From positions 1-11,935 of the forward strand of contig JAJZLX010000306.1 in the NCBI GenBank assembly GCA_021850555.1: a stretch of 11,935 nucleotides of DNA. The letters are read 5' to 3'. The position numbers and the translations under genes are program-made. The notes under the pieces were generated by a model. It was not told where the DNA came from, ran no database searches, and saw nothing but the letters and a program-made list of their open reading frames with translations. Positions 5,539 through 11,935 of this stretch are shown one piece after another. Position 1 is the stretch's first letter; each line of letters starts with the position of its first letter. This stretch comes from Pseudomonadota bacterium. GTDB taxonomy: Bacteria; Pseudomonadota; Gammaproteobacteria; Steroidobacterales; Steroidobacteraceae.

Positions 5539-5958
5539 GTGGGGAATCTGGATATTGCGGAAGTGGCGCGGCGATCGGGCATCCCGGCCTCGGCGCTCCG
5601 ATTCTACGAAGAGCGGGGCCTGATCGCATCGATTGGCAGACGGGGCCAGCGCCGGCTATTTGGTCCGGCGGTCCTCGATCGGCTCGCACTGATAGCCCTT
5701 GGGCGTGAGGCCGGCTTCTCTCTCGAGGAGATTGCCCGGATGTTCGCACCGGACGGCCGGCCACGCATCGATCGTCGGATGCTCATGGCCAAGGCAGAGG
5801 AACTCGACCGGACGATCCGAAGGCTGACCACCATGCGCGATGGCTTGCGGCATGCCGCAGCCTGCCCGGCGCCGAGCCACATGGAGTGCCCCACGTTTCG
5901 CCAATACCTGAGCGCCGCAGCCTCGGGCCAGGGAAGGGCGCAGGACGAAAACCGCTAG
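5539..5958 (+). CDS. MerR-family transcriptional regulator
   Basis: A 139-residue MerR-type regulator. The winged HTH is at the N-terminus (LDIAEVARRSGIPASALRFYEERGL, about 4-28, then IGRRGQRRLF, 32-41). The second helical part GREAGFSLEEIARMF (55-69) follows, then a long dimerisation helix (about 78-107) and a short effector tail HAAACPAPSHMECPTFRQYL. The tail has Cys109, His114 and Cys117, which could bind metal or sense thiol-reactive compounds. It does not have the four-Cys cluster of SoxR, so it is not a [2Fe-2S] SoxR. GTG 5539 is the likely start since the HTH begins right after it, but AAGAGG abuts the GTG with no spacer and the operator ends only 7 nt upstream, so the message may be almost leaderless. 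It is divergent from the methyltransferase it probably controls. Confidence 0.87.
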   Translation: MGNLDIAEVARRSGIPASALRFYEERGLIASIGRRGQRRLFGPAVLDRLALIALGREAGFSLEEIARMFAPDGRPRIDRRMLMAKAEELDRTIRRLTTMRDGLRHAAACPAPSHMECPTFRQYLSAAASGQGRAQDENR

Positions 5959-6150
5959 GATCCGCGGATAAGCAGGCAAGGGCGGCATGATCGCTGCCAT
6001 CGTCGATCGGGCGCGAGACCACGATCTCCCTCACCCAGTTCACGAAACCTGCGGCATCGAGAGAACGGATGCGGTGGGGTGCAGTATCGGCTGAAATTTG
6101 AACGAAATGCAGAATAGCTTTACAGCGAGTTTTGTCTAACATTGTGAGCC
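5959..6150. other. Intergenic stretch upstream of mobC, candidate oriT region
   Basis: No supported gene. A perfect 10-bp palindrome ATCCGCGGAT lies at 5960-5969 and a GCATC/GATGC hairpin with a 9-nt loop around 6053-6075; the part from about 6090 to 6150 is AT-richer. In mobilisable elements oriT is normally just upstream of the mobC/relaxase operon, so this is where it would be, but I cannot point to a convincing nick site. Confidence 0.3.
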
Positions 6151-6735
6151 GTGGGTGCAACAGAAATTTTTCGGACAGGAGTAACACCTGAGATTAAGGC
6201 GCGCGTCGCCGAGGTGACTCAGGTGCGGCTTCTGACGGAGTCGATCTGGCTGCGCCAACTGATCCTGAGAGAACTGCGGGCCATCGAATCGGAAGACCGG
6301 CGTGGGCATCATGATGGTGTGCCGGTTGCGGCTGTCCGTGGACGATGCTCGGCGCGCCGTACGCCCGGTTCCGGTCTGTACGTCAGGTTACGGCAAGAGG
6401 AACGTGTGCTACTCCACGAGCGTGCGGCCGCTCGGGGCATGGCCTCCGCCACGTACGTCTCCGTACTGGTGCGATCGCACCTGCGCTCGCTGGCTCTGCT
6501 GCCGAAGGACGAGCTGATCGCACTAAAGCGTGCCGTCAGCGAGCTGGGTGCAGTCGGGCGCAACCTGAATCAGATCGCCCGGGCCGCGAACCAAGGCGCT
6601 CGCGTCGGTGGCATCGGCCATGACGAGTTCCAGGCAATCCTCAAGATCTGCGAGGCCCTCCGCGATCACACGAAGAACTTGATCAAGGCGAACGCCGCCA
6701 GCTGGGTTTCCGGACATGCCGAACCTGAGGATTAA
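6151..6735 (+). CDS. mobC: MobC-like relaxosome accessory protein
   Basis: A 194-residue plasmid mobilisation protein. The C-terminal half carries the MobC signature KRAVSELGAVGRNLNQIARA (126-145), followed by a helical tail (FQAILKICEALRDHTKNLIKA). A ribbon-helix-helix-like DNA-binding segment lies at 76-115 (GLYVRLRQEERVLLHERAAARGMASATYVSVLV), and the N-terminus (FRTGVTPEIKARVAEVTQVRLLTESIWLRQLIL, 7-39) has a similar pattern, suggesting two such units. MobC proteins bind oriT and help the relaxase melt it. GTG 6151 is the only reasonable start upstream of the conserved part, though no SD is clear. The stop lies 20 nt inside the relaxase ORF, a normal mobC-relaxase operon arrangement. The gene itself looks whole while its partner is broken. 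Confidence 0.87.
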   Translation: MGATEIFRTGVTPEIKARVAEVTQVRLLTESIWLRQLILRELRAIESEDRRGHHDGVPVAAVRGRCSARRTPGSGLYVRLRQEERVLLHERAAARGMASATYVSVLVRSHLRSLALLPKDELIALKRAVSELGAVGRNLNQIARAANQGARVGGIGHDEFQAILKICEALRDHTKNLIKANAASWVSGHAEPED

Positions 6736-7231
6736 CACACTGGAGGGTCGGCCCCTTCTCGATATCCGGAGCTTCGCGAGGCGCGGCCCTGGTCGACGGG
6801 ATCGATTGTCGTCAGAGGAAATGGCCCTCATCGGCCGCACCGTCCGACGCACGCCCGAAGTCATGGTCGAGGTGCTGACGAAGGACAGCAACAACCTGCG
6901 GTCTGTCGCGCGGCACCTGGATTACATCGGACGTCGTGGCATGCTGGAGCCCGAGACGGACGGCGGAACCCGCGTGCAAGGAGGAGATGCCGGTCAGCGA
7001 TTGGTCGAAGACTGGAATCTCGACCTGGACCAGGATCGGCGAGACTCGAAGCTATCGGCCGGCACAGGCCGGGCATCGAAGCTGGTACACAAAATCATCT
7101 TCTCCATGCCACCCGGGACCCCGGCAAACGGGGTGCTTCAGGCGGCACGCAATTTCGCCCGGGAGGAATTCGCTCTCAAGCATCGATAGGCGCTGGTGCT
7201 TCATACGGACGAACCGCATCCGCATGTACAC
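6716..7231 (+). pseudogene. Relaxase (MOBP/VirD2-type) N-terminal remnant with in-frame amber stop
   Basis: The frame gives 157 codons of a typical MobC-linked relaxase: VLTKDSNNLRSVARHLDYIGRRG (53-75, with Tyr70 a candidate nicking Tyr), RLVEDWNLDLD (95-105), KLVHKIIFSMPPGTP (122-136) and NFAREEFALKHR (146-157). Codon 158 is TAG (7187-7189), where related proteins normally have Tyr. Beyond it the same frame continues with ALVLHTDEPHPHVH (159-172), the metal-binding His motif of HUH relaxases, before similarity ends abruptly at about 7231. The gene therefore carries both a nonsense mutation and a break that removed the rest, which in intact relatives runs for several hundred residues. It cannot make an active relaxase; the element can no longer mobilise itself. 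Confidence 0.88.
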
Positions 7232-7631
7232 CCCCCGTATTGCCTCATATAATTTTGTTACCGAATGCCTCATTCACGATGTTGCTGAATTCTTCATCTC
7301 TTGCCGATCGGCTTTCTGGCCGTAAAGCGGAAGGCCAGTCTGACGCCGGAGGGGCTCAGAAATCCCTGACGGAGAGGGACATGGTACGCCGCCAGCCGCC
7401 GGTAGCATTTCACGTGAGGCAATGCGAGCGAAGTGGTGCGCAATCGTCTTCAATAGGCAAGCGAGGCACGACTGGGTACCGCCTGTACCCGTACGAGTAT
7501 CCCTACGAAACGCTCGGCCTCCATAAGCTCCCTGACAGCCGGGCAGCTATGGCGAAAGCGTGGGCTTTTGACAAGAACGCCCCTCGGAGTTGCTCTTGAC
7601 CGCTCGTGGACGACTGTCGCAAGCTCACGAG
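7232..7631. other. AT-richer stretch after the relaxase break, no recognised gene
   Basis: From the break at 7231 the sequence becomes AT-richer for about 80 bp (around 7236-7315), then returns to ordinary GC. An open frame of 119 codons on the plus strand (7240-7599) and one of 100 codons on the minus strand (7450-7752) show no motif I recognise. A CTGGCC/GGCCAG hairpin lies near 7316-7337. A TTGACA at 7567-7572 could be the -35 of tspO but has no matching -10. I treat the stretch as foreign insertion debris plus the tspO leader. Confidence 0.4.
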
Positions 7632-8150
7632 ATGTCGACGCGAACTCCATCGGGGCTCGAACCATCGATGCGCGCACCGCGCGGAGGGGGCTTGCTCCTC
7701 GTCTGCTTCCTGATCGCCTTCGCCGCGGAAACACTCGGAACGCTCGCCTCAATTCATGCTGCAGTGTTTTATGCGCAGTTGACGCAACCGGTGTGGGCGC
7801 CGCCGGCCTGGCTCTTCGGGCCAGTGTGGACCGTGCTCTACGCCTTGATGGCGATTGCGCTGTGGCGCGTCTGGCGCAGGCGAGCGACGGGATCTGTACC
7901 GATCGTGCTGTTCCTGCTCCAGTTGGCGGTCAACGCGGCCTGGTCCTGGCTGTTCTTTCGCTGGCACCTCGGTCCCGCATCGTTCGCGTGGATTGTGCTG
8001 CTGCTTGCTCTGCTGGTCGCGACTGTGCTCGCGTTTTGGCGCGTCGATCATCTGGCCGCAACGCTACTTCTGCCGTATCTCGCCTGGGTGAGTTTTGCCT
8101 GCGCCCTCTCCTGGGCCGTTTGGCGCGCCAACCCCGCGCTGCTGGGCTGA
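7632..8150 (+). CDS. tspO: TspO/MBR family tryptophan-rich sensory protein
   Basis: A 172-residue membrane protein with the five-helix TspO fold: helices at about 19-40, 59-82, 88-108, 116-136 and 143-165. The family signatures are clear: FYAQLTQPVWAPPAWLFGPVWT (46-67), QLAVNAAWSWLFF (97-109) and PYLAWVSFACALSWAVWRANP (148-168), with many Trp residues. TspO proteins bind porphyrins and related ligands and modulate tetrapyrrole or stress responses. ATG 7632 is chosen as the start; the frame is also open to a TTG at 7590 upstream and an ATG at 7668, just before the first helix, is an alternative. No operon partner: the next gene is convergent and 350 bp away. The gene appears intact. Confidence 0.92.
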   Translation: MSTRTPSGLEPSMRAPRGGGLLLVCFLIAFAAETLGTLASIHAAVFYAQLTQPVWAPPAWLFGPVWTVLYALMAIALWRVWRRRATGSVPIVLFLLQLAVNAAWSWLFFRWHLGPASFAWIVLLLALLVATVLAFWRVDHLAATLLLPYLAWVSFACALSWAVWRANPALLG

Positions 8151-8501
8151 AGCGGCGCGCGGGTAAAGATCGGCGAAATGCTTGCCGCATCGCAAATCGC
8201 GGACCGATCGAATTGCGCACCAAGCGCCCGTCGCCTGATGGTCTTGGAACGCTGCTGTACTTCATCAGCGTGGAAGGCCGCTGCGCATTGCTCGCGGCGA
8301 TGAGACGCGTACCCATTACGTGGTGGATGCAGCATCCGCTGCCAAGTGATGAGATCGCCGCCTTCGCCTCGGCAGTCGCTTAGCCAGAGGTGGCTCGGTC
8401 TACGTAGCGATCCGCATAGCCGCGGCCATCTCAGGAGACCCGCCCGGTGCCGACGCTCGCCTTCCGCCGAAAAGCGCGTTCTGCTTGAGCAGGGCCGCAG
8501 C
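8151..8501. other. Intergenic region between convergent tspO and dehydrogenase genes
   Basis: No open frame with recognisable protein similarity on either strand. A frame extending to 8383 on the plus strand is only the other-frame continuation through tspO and shows no known domain. A palindrome AGTCAG-G-CTGACT (8504-8516) covers the dehydrogenase stop codon. No T-rich intrinsic terminator is visible for either convergent gene. Confidence 0.4.
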
Positions 8502-9983
8502 CTAGTCAGGCTGACTTTCCTCGAGAAGAGCTGACAGTCCGCCGGCGGTCCCCTCGGAATCCATCTTCCGGAGCCACCGGCCCACCTCCATCCGGAAAGC
8601 GGATCGATCGCACAGCTCACCGAAGGTCTCGCGGTGCGAAAGGAGACTGTCGGCATGGCGGCCATTTTTCAGCGCATAACGGTTGAAAGCGGCTGCGGTG
8701 GGGTTCGCGACCGGCAACTTGCGTCCGGCGTCGTCCCGGCCGGCGCTGCGGCGAATCCAGGCCGCCACGGCGAATGAGAGGACCGGGGCCGGTCGGCCGG
8801 CGTCGAAACAGTCGCGCAGTGGATCGAGCAGATAATTGAGAGACCCGTCGGTATTCACCCGCTCAGTGGTGTCCGCGACGGTGGAATTGCTCAAACGGCG
8901 CACCACATCCTTTTCGTACTGGCCCACGTCAACCCCGGGCAGCGGAGGAACCGTCGGGCCTGTTTCGCGCATCATGAGCCTCTGTGCGAGGCGGCTGATG
9001 CGCGTGTCCCGAACGGCTTCGTGAACGTAGTCGAACCCCAGTAGTTGCCCCGGCGCGCAAATCGCCAGATGGGTGGCATTGAGCAGTCGCAGCTTCATGA
9101 ATTCGTACGGAGTCACGTCTTTCACCAATTGCGCTCCAACCACGTCCCATGCGGGCCGACCTGTCGGAAAAGTGTCTTCGATGACCCACTGGGTGAAGGG
9201 CTCACAGAGGACGGGGCAGGCATCACTGACCGCGTAAGCTTGTTCGAGCCACGTCCGACAGTCGGCCGTGGTCATTGGCGTGATCCGGTCGACCATGGTG
9301 CTGGGAAAGGCGCCGTTGGCTTCGATCCACCCGGCCAGCTTGGGATCCTGGCGCGTCGCGAGCTCGAGAACGGCGTCACGAAGGACCGTGCCGTTGTGCT
9401 GAATATTGTCGCAGCTGAGAGCCGCAAATGGTGGTAGACCCGCCGCTTTGCGTCTGGCGAATGCGGCCGTGAGGACTCCCACCGCGCTATGGGGCTGCGC
9501 AGGATACGCGAGATCGTGGACGATCTGCGGGTGACTGACATCGAGCCGCTTCGTGCCGTTGTCGATGCAATAGCCCGCCTGGGTAACGGTAAGGCTTACA
9601 ATCGCAATTTCTGGCTGATCAATCGCGTCGAGCACTTCGTGCGTGCCAGTCGCCGCATGGATGACTCGGATGAGAGAGCCGATTACCGTGGCCCGCGCCT
9701 GGGTTTCGTCGCGCTCGATGAGCGTATACAGGCAGTCCTGCTTCGCAAGGGCGGCGACCAGCCGTTCGTCCGGCGGCCGCAATCCGACCCCGACAATGCC
9801 CCACTTGGCACCGTCGTCGCCTCTTTGCATGAGATCATGGGTGTACCGCGCCATGTGCGCGCGATGAAATCCTCCCAGGCCCAAGTGCACGATGCCCGGC
9901 CGGACCCGGTCGCGCACGAAGCTCGGCACCTCGATCCCGCACCGTAGCGTCGCCAACGTCGATTGAGAAAGGCTTGTTGTCAT
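8502..9983 (-). CDS. Mannitol dehydrogenase family polyol/hexuronate oxidoreductase
   Basis: A 493-residue long-chain NAD(P)-dependent polyol dehydrogenase. The N-terminal nucleotide-binding motif is GIVHLGLGGFHRAHMARY (30-47). The catalytic residues are in the expected pattern: Asn193 in SCDNIQHNG, and Lys297, Asn302 and His305 in KLRLLNATH, equivalent to Asn191, Lys295, Asn300 and His303 of Pseudomonas fluorescens mannitol 2-dehydrogenase as I recall them. The length also equals that enzyme. The likely reaction is oxidation of D-mannitol (or D-arabinitol/sorbitol) to the 2-ketose; fructuronate reductase (UxuB) is a close relative and cannot be excluded. The start is ATG 9983 rather than an upstream one at 10031, because conserved sequence begins shortly after it. 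No sugar transporter, kinase or regulator flanks it, so it is an orphan here. It ends with TAG. Confidence 0.93.
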   Translation of the reverse strand: MTTSLSQSTLATLRCGIEVPSFVRDRVRPGIVHLGLGGFHRAHMARYTHDLMQRGDDGAKWGIVGVGLRPPDERLVAALAKQDCLYTLIERDETQARATVIGSLIRVIHAATGTHEVLDAIDQPEIAIVSLTVTQAGYCIDNGTKRLDVSHPQIVHDLAYPAQPHSAVGVLTAAFARRKAAGLPPFAALSCDNIQHNGTVLRDAVLELATRQDPKLAGWIEANGAFPSTMVDRITPMTTADCRTWLEQAYAVSDACPVLCEPFTQWVIEDTFPTGRPAWDVVGAQLVKDVTPYEFMKLRLLNATHLAICAPGQLLGFDYVHEAVRDTRISRLAQRLMMRETGPTVPPLPGVDVGQYEKDVVRRLSNSTVADTTERVNTDGSLNYLLDPLRDCFDAGRPAPVLSFAVAAWIRRSAGRDDAGRKLPVANPTAAAFNRYALKNGRHADSLLSHRETFGELCDRSAFRMEVGRWLRKMDSEGTAGGLSALLEESQPD

Positions 9984-10033
9984 TGCTTGACTGTCAGTCG
10001 ATCGGCGCCGCAAGCCGAGGAGTCGGCTCAAGG

Positions 10034-10058
10034 TGAGCGCACCGGTAAGAGGCGCTCA
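10034..10058. repeat. Inverted repeat between the second methyltransferase and the dehydrogenase
   Basis: TGAGCGC (10034-10040) and GCGCTCA (10052-10058) around an 11-nt loop, followed at 10064-10071 by the further palindrome GAGCGCTC. It lies about 60 bp after the methyltransferase stop and 50 bp before the dehydrogenase start. It has no T-run, so it is a hairpin or operator candidate rather than a clear terminator. Confidence 0.35.
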
Positions 10059-10116
10059 TGCAGGAGCGCTCTGAATGGACGTGCAGTCTCACACCGAGGA
10101 CGAAAGCAGACCATTG

Positions 10117-10887
10117 TCAGCAGCAAAGCTTCGCAGCTGACAGCAGCAGAAACGGCGGACGACGACAGTCATATTGCAAAATCGGTCGCGCCGCCAATGC
10201 TTCACGAGTGGGAATCGGCTCATCGAGGTGAGTGATCGAGAATCCGGAACGAATAAGCGTCGTGACGTATGTCGCAGTGGTGCGGTGCCATTTCACCACA
10301 CCCTCGACGAACCAGTGGGTGCTCCGGCTGCCTTCTTGAGAATAAAGATCGACTGGCCAGTACATCGGGCGGGCGTCAGAGTCGCACACCCAGCCTATTG
10401 GATTCGCGGTACACATGGGGTGTTCAACCGAGAAGACAAATCGGCCGCCAGGCTTCAGGGCACGATGTACTGCCAAAACGACCTTTGAGTAGTCTCGTAT
10501 GTAGTGCAATGCGAGGGAAGATACGACTACATCGAAAGTGTCGGCAGCGGGCGCATATTCCTCGATTGCGCGGTGCGCATAAGTTATCGCCGAATCATTT
10601 GTGAGCATCGTCGCTTCTTCCAGCATTCGTACGGAGATATCTATCGCGGTCACAGATGCGGCGCCGCGCGCTCGCGCAAAACGAGCAAAATCACCAAAGC
10701 CGCATCCCAGGTCTAGCACGTTCAAGCCCGAGAGATCAGGCAACAGCAAGCGCAACGCAGGGATCTCGAGCGCACCATTGAGGCCGGTATCATTCTGCCG
10801 AAGCGATTTGTACCCCTGAAAGAACCTTTCATTGTCGTAGATGTTTTGTGGGTCTATATCTTCAGCCCATTCGTCGTCTCGGCTCAC
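10117..10887 (-). CDS. Class I SAM-dependent methyltransferase (UbiE/BioC-like fold), low-GC insert
   Basis: A 256-residue methyltransferase with all core motifs: NVLDLGCGFG (56-65), AIDIS with Asp83, TFDVVVSSLALHYI (117-130) and LKPGGRFVFSVEHPM (144-158). The remaining C-terminal part (about 160-256, with HWFVEGVVKWHRT and PTREALAARPILQYDCRRPPFLLLSAAKL) is typical of small-molecule methyltransferases of this subgroup; substrate unknown. GTG 10885-10887 has GGAG 7 nt upstream (10895-10898), which decides the start. Base composition is clearly lower in GC than its neighbours, with many A/T-ending codons, so it probably came in by a separate transfer. It has no operon partner and lies next to transposase debris. 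It is not closely similar to the other methyltransferase at 4585-5463. Confidence 0.9.
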   Translation of the reverse strand: MSRDDEWAEDIDPQNIYDNERFFQGYKSLRQNDTGLNGALEIPALRLLLPDLSGLNVLDLGCGFGDFARFARARGAASVTAIDISVRMLEEATMLTNDSAITYAHRAIEEYAPAADTFDVVVSSLALHYIRDYSKVVLAVHRALKPGGRFVFSVEHPMCTANPIGWVCDSDARPMYWPVDLYSQEGSRSTHWFVEGVVKWHRTTATYVTTLIRSGFSITHLDEPIPTREALAARPILQYDCRRPPFLLLSAAKLCC

Positions 10888-10942
10888 TGTCTCACTCCGT
10901 TATGCCTTCTCTATGTCTGATGCCCAAGTTAAGGAACGCACG

Positions 10943-10968
10943 GGCGGTCTCGGCTGCCGATAACCGCC
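10943..10968. repeat. Hairpin upstream of the second methyltransferase
   Basis: GGCGGT-C-TCGGC followed closely by GCCGA-TA-ACCGCC forms a long GC stem with one internal bulge and a very tight loop. It lies about 55 bp upstream of the methyltransferase start, between it and the transposase remnant. It could be an operator, a terminator stem without T-run, or part of the insertion sequence end. Confidence 0.3.
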
Positions 10969-11020
10969 AACGCGCGCGGGAAAGTCTCGAGCTGCCACGG
11001 CCAAGATCGGCATCGCGGGT

Positions 11021-11800
11021 TCAAATGTAAATCACGTCGGCCTCGCGGTCGTCGAGGGGTTGATGCAGACGCCGGAGAGTGTAGCAGGAGAACTAATCGT
11101 CGAGCCGCTCTCGCGCCTCGGGGCTGTCCCGGTGGGCATGCAGGTGGATGTCGTCGGACTTCTCAGAACGCCACAGCCGCTTGACGAAAACGTCATCGTG
11201 TCGGCGGCCTCTGACATCCATGCTGATGGGGCAACCGGAGGCTTCGAGCTGATCGAGCCAGTCCCCGGGGTTAGACTGGGAGCCCCGATCGCTCTTGAAG
11301 ATCTCGGACACCCCGTTACGCACGAGTGACTCCTCGACCGCTGCGAGGCAGACGTCCGTCGAAACCAATGGAGACCCGCCACGCCGGCACGTTGCGCCTG
11401 AAGAGATCCAGGGCTGCCTTCAGATACGGAAAACCGCGGGCCATCGGAATTTACGTGATGTCGGTGCTCCAGAGCTGATTCGGCCACTCGATGGAGACCC
11501 CGGAAAGCAGATGTGAGTAGATTTAGTCTGCGCGCGCCTGGGTGCTCGTACGCGGCTTTGACAGCGTGCGTCGATGCCCTTGCGCCGCATCATGACTGCA
11601 ACCCCCAATCGCCCGAGGTCGAAGTCTTCGCCGGCGGGCTGCGCGCCGCGGAACGGTCAGTGCAGATGCGGCTCGTCGATCCGGAGCATGGGGTTCGGGT
11701 CTCTCTCTGGCGCCGGACCGGCATGTAGTGCACGCCGCTGCGATTCAAGCCCGGAAGCTGGCTCGGCGGCTTCATCGACAGCTTCGCCCCCGATCAATTG
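11021..11800 (-). pseudogene. IS3-family transposase (OrfB, DDE) remnant, heavily decayed
   Basis: Pieces of an IS3-type OrfB integrase can be followed on the minus strand from right to left across at least three reading frames. They are QLPGLNRSGVHYMPV (near 11750), MLRIDEPHLH-stop-PFRGAQ (near 11660) with MMRRKGIDA, IEWPNQLWSTDIT-stop-IPMARGF (near 11470), and EIFKSDRGSQ to VFVKRLWRSEK (about 11300-11150). The last is RLDD-stop-FSCYTLRRLHQPLDD, ending at TGA 11021. In-frame stops include TAA in place of the usual Tyr of ITYIPM and TAG at 11093-11095. The third catalytic acid is also lost: the family's V-F-V-E-R-L-W-R reads VFVKRLWR. The gene is dead. No clear terminal inverted repeats or target duplication were found, and the OrfA part beyond about 11800 is not recognisable. 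Confidence 0.82.
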
Positions 11801-11935
11801 CTTCCGTCCGCTCGGCCCGGCTGGCAGACAGACAACTTATTCCGGTGTTCGGAAAGGCCGAGCTACCTTTGGAAAAGGCCTGAAGTTCAGATGGGAAAGG
11901 TCGGCGAGAGGAACCGGCGATCATCCTCCGAGAAA
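11801..11935. other. Right-edge sequence, possible decayed OrfA of the IS3 element
   Basis: This is where the IS3 OrfA end would lie on the minus strand. All minus frames are open only in short pieces and none shows a convincing OrfA leucine zipper or HTH. I see no other gene. Confidence 0.3.

Noticed and set aside
5783..6187. A 134-codon minus-strand ORF before mobC.
   Set aside because: Half of it is antisense to the MerR gene, and the remainder shows no domain or ribosome site I can support.
10911..10990. Possible integron attC-like site near the hairpin upstream of the second methyltransferase.
   Set aside because: No RYYYAAC/GTTRRRY core pair is present, and it lies upstream rather than downstream of the gene, so a gene cassette is not supported.
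7187..11095. TAG in the relaxase and TAA/TAG in the IS3 remnant appear at places where the families normally have Tyr, which might hint at stop-codon reassignment or suppression.
   Set aside because: TAG is the true end of several intact genes here (vapC, the MerR gene, the dehydrogenase, the 64-residue ORF), the affected genes also have frameshifts or breaks, and Tyr codons are one base from TAA/TAG, so ordinary decay explains it.
1312..11395. A shared 12-mer GCCGGCACGTTG at about 1312 and 11384, which might be a second att copy.
   Set aside because: Identity stops at 12 bp and does not include the T arm; matches of this length are expected by chance in 12 kb of GC-rich DNA, and the second copy is inside the transposase remnant.
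1..11935. CRISPR array or long tandem repeats.
   Set aside because: No regularly spaced repeat of 20 or more bases was seen anywhere in the window.

Overview
The window is a GC-rich (roughly 60-65% by eye) accessory region from a bacterium, most likely a proteobacterium. The evidence is the high GC, an AbiE and a VapC-type toxin-antitoxin (TA) module, a MobC/relaxase pair, a tyrosine integrase remnant beside a tRNA fragment, and a decayed IS3-type transposase. The genus cannot be told from the sequence; a soil or environmental gamma- or betaproteobacterium is only a guess. Nothing here looks like core-genome operon structure: genes are mostly single, point in different directions and are separated by debris.

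Layout, left to right. (1) 1-905: a type IV AbiE TA operon on the minus strand, with the toxin cut by the window edge and a promoter bracketed by two matching inverted repeats. (2) 906-2626: an island-junction zone. It holds the 3' portion of a tRNA-Thr(UGU) joined directly to the interior of a tyrosine integrase, a small excisionase-like HTH gene on the minus strand with a palindrome just upstream, the tail of a large mobile-element protein, and a translationally coupled 64-residue ORF. (3) 2666-3397: a complete Phd/VapC-type TA operon on the minus strand with promoter and repeats. (4) 3675-4546: a complete DUF932 gene with its own strong terminator. (5) 4585-5958: a divergent SAM methyltransferase / MerR regulator pair sharing a SoxR-box-like palindrome. 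(6) 6151-7231: mobC followed by a relaxase that is stopped by an amber codon and then broken right after its metal-binding His cluster. (7) 7232-8150: an AT-richer stretch without a recognised gene, then tspO. (8) 8502-9983: a full-length mannitol dehydrogenase family gene on the minus strand. (9) 10117-10887: a second, lower-GC SAM methyltransferase on the minus strand. (10) 11021 to about 11800: a heavily decayed IS3-family transposase on the minus strand.

How it fits together: the region reads as an integration hot spot in which several mobile elements arrived and decayed. The mobility functions (integrase, relaxase, transposase) are all broken, while the two TA modules, the DUF932 gene, the MerR/methyltransferase pair, tspO and the dehydrogenase look intact. 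The best-supported regulatory findings are the paired AbiE operators around the abiEi promoter and the MerR-type 19-bp-spacer promoter of the methyltransferase. I see no convincing multi-gene system of a wholly new kind; the MerR/methyltransferase pair and the coupled fragment at 2007-2599 are the least explained units.
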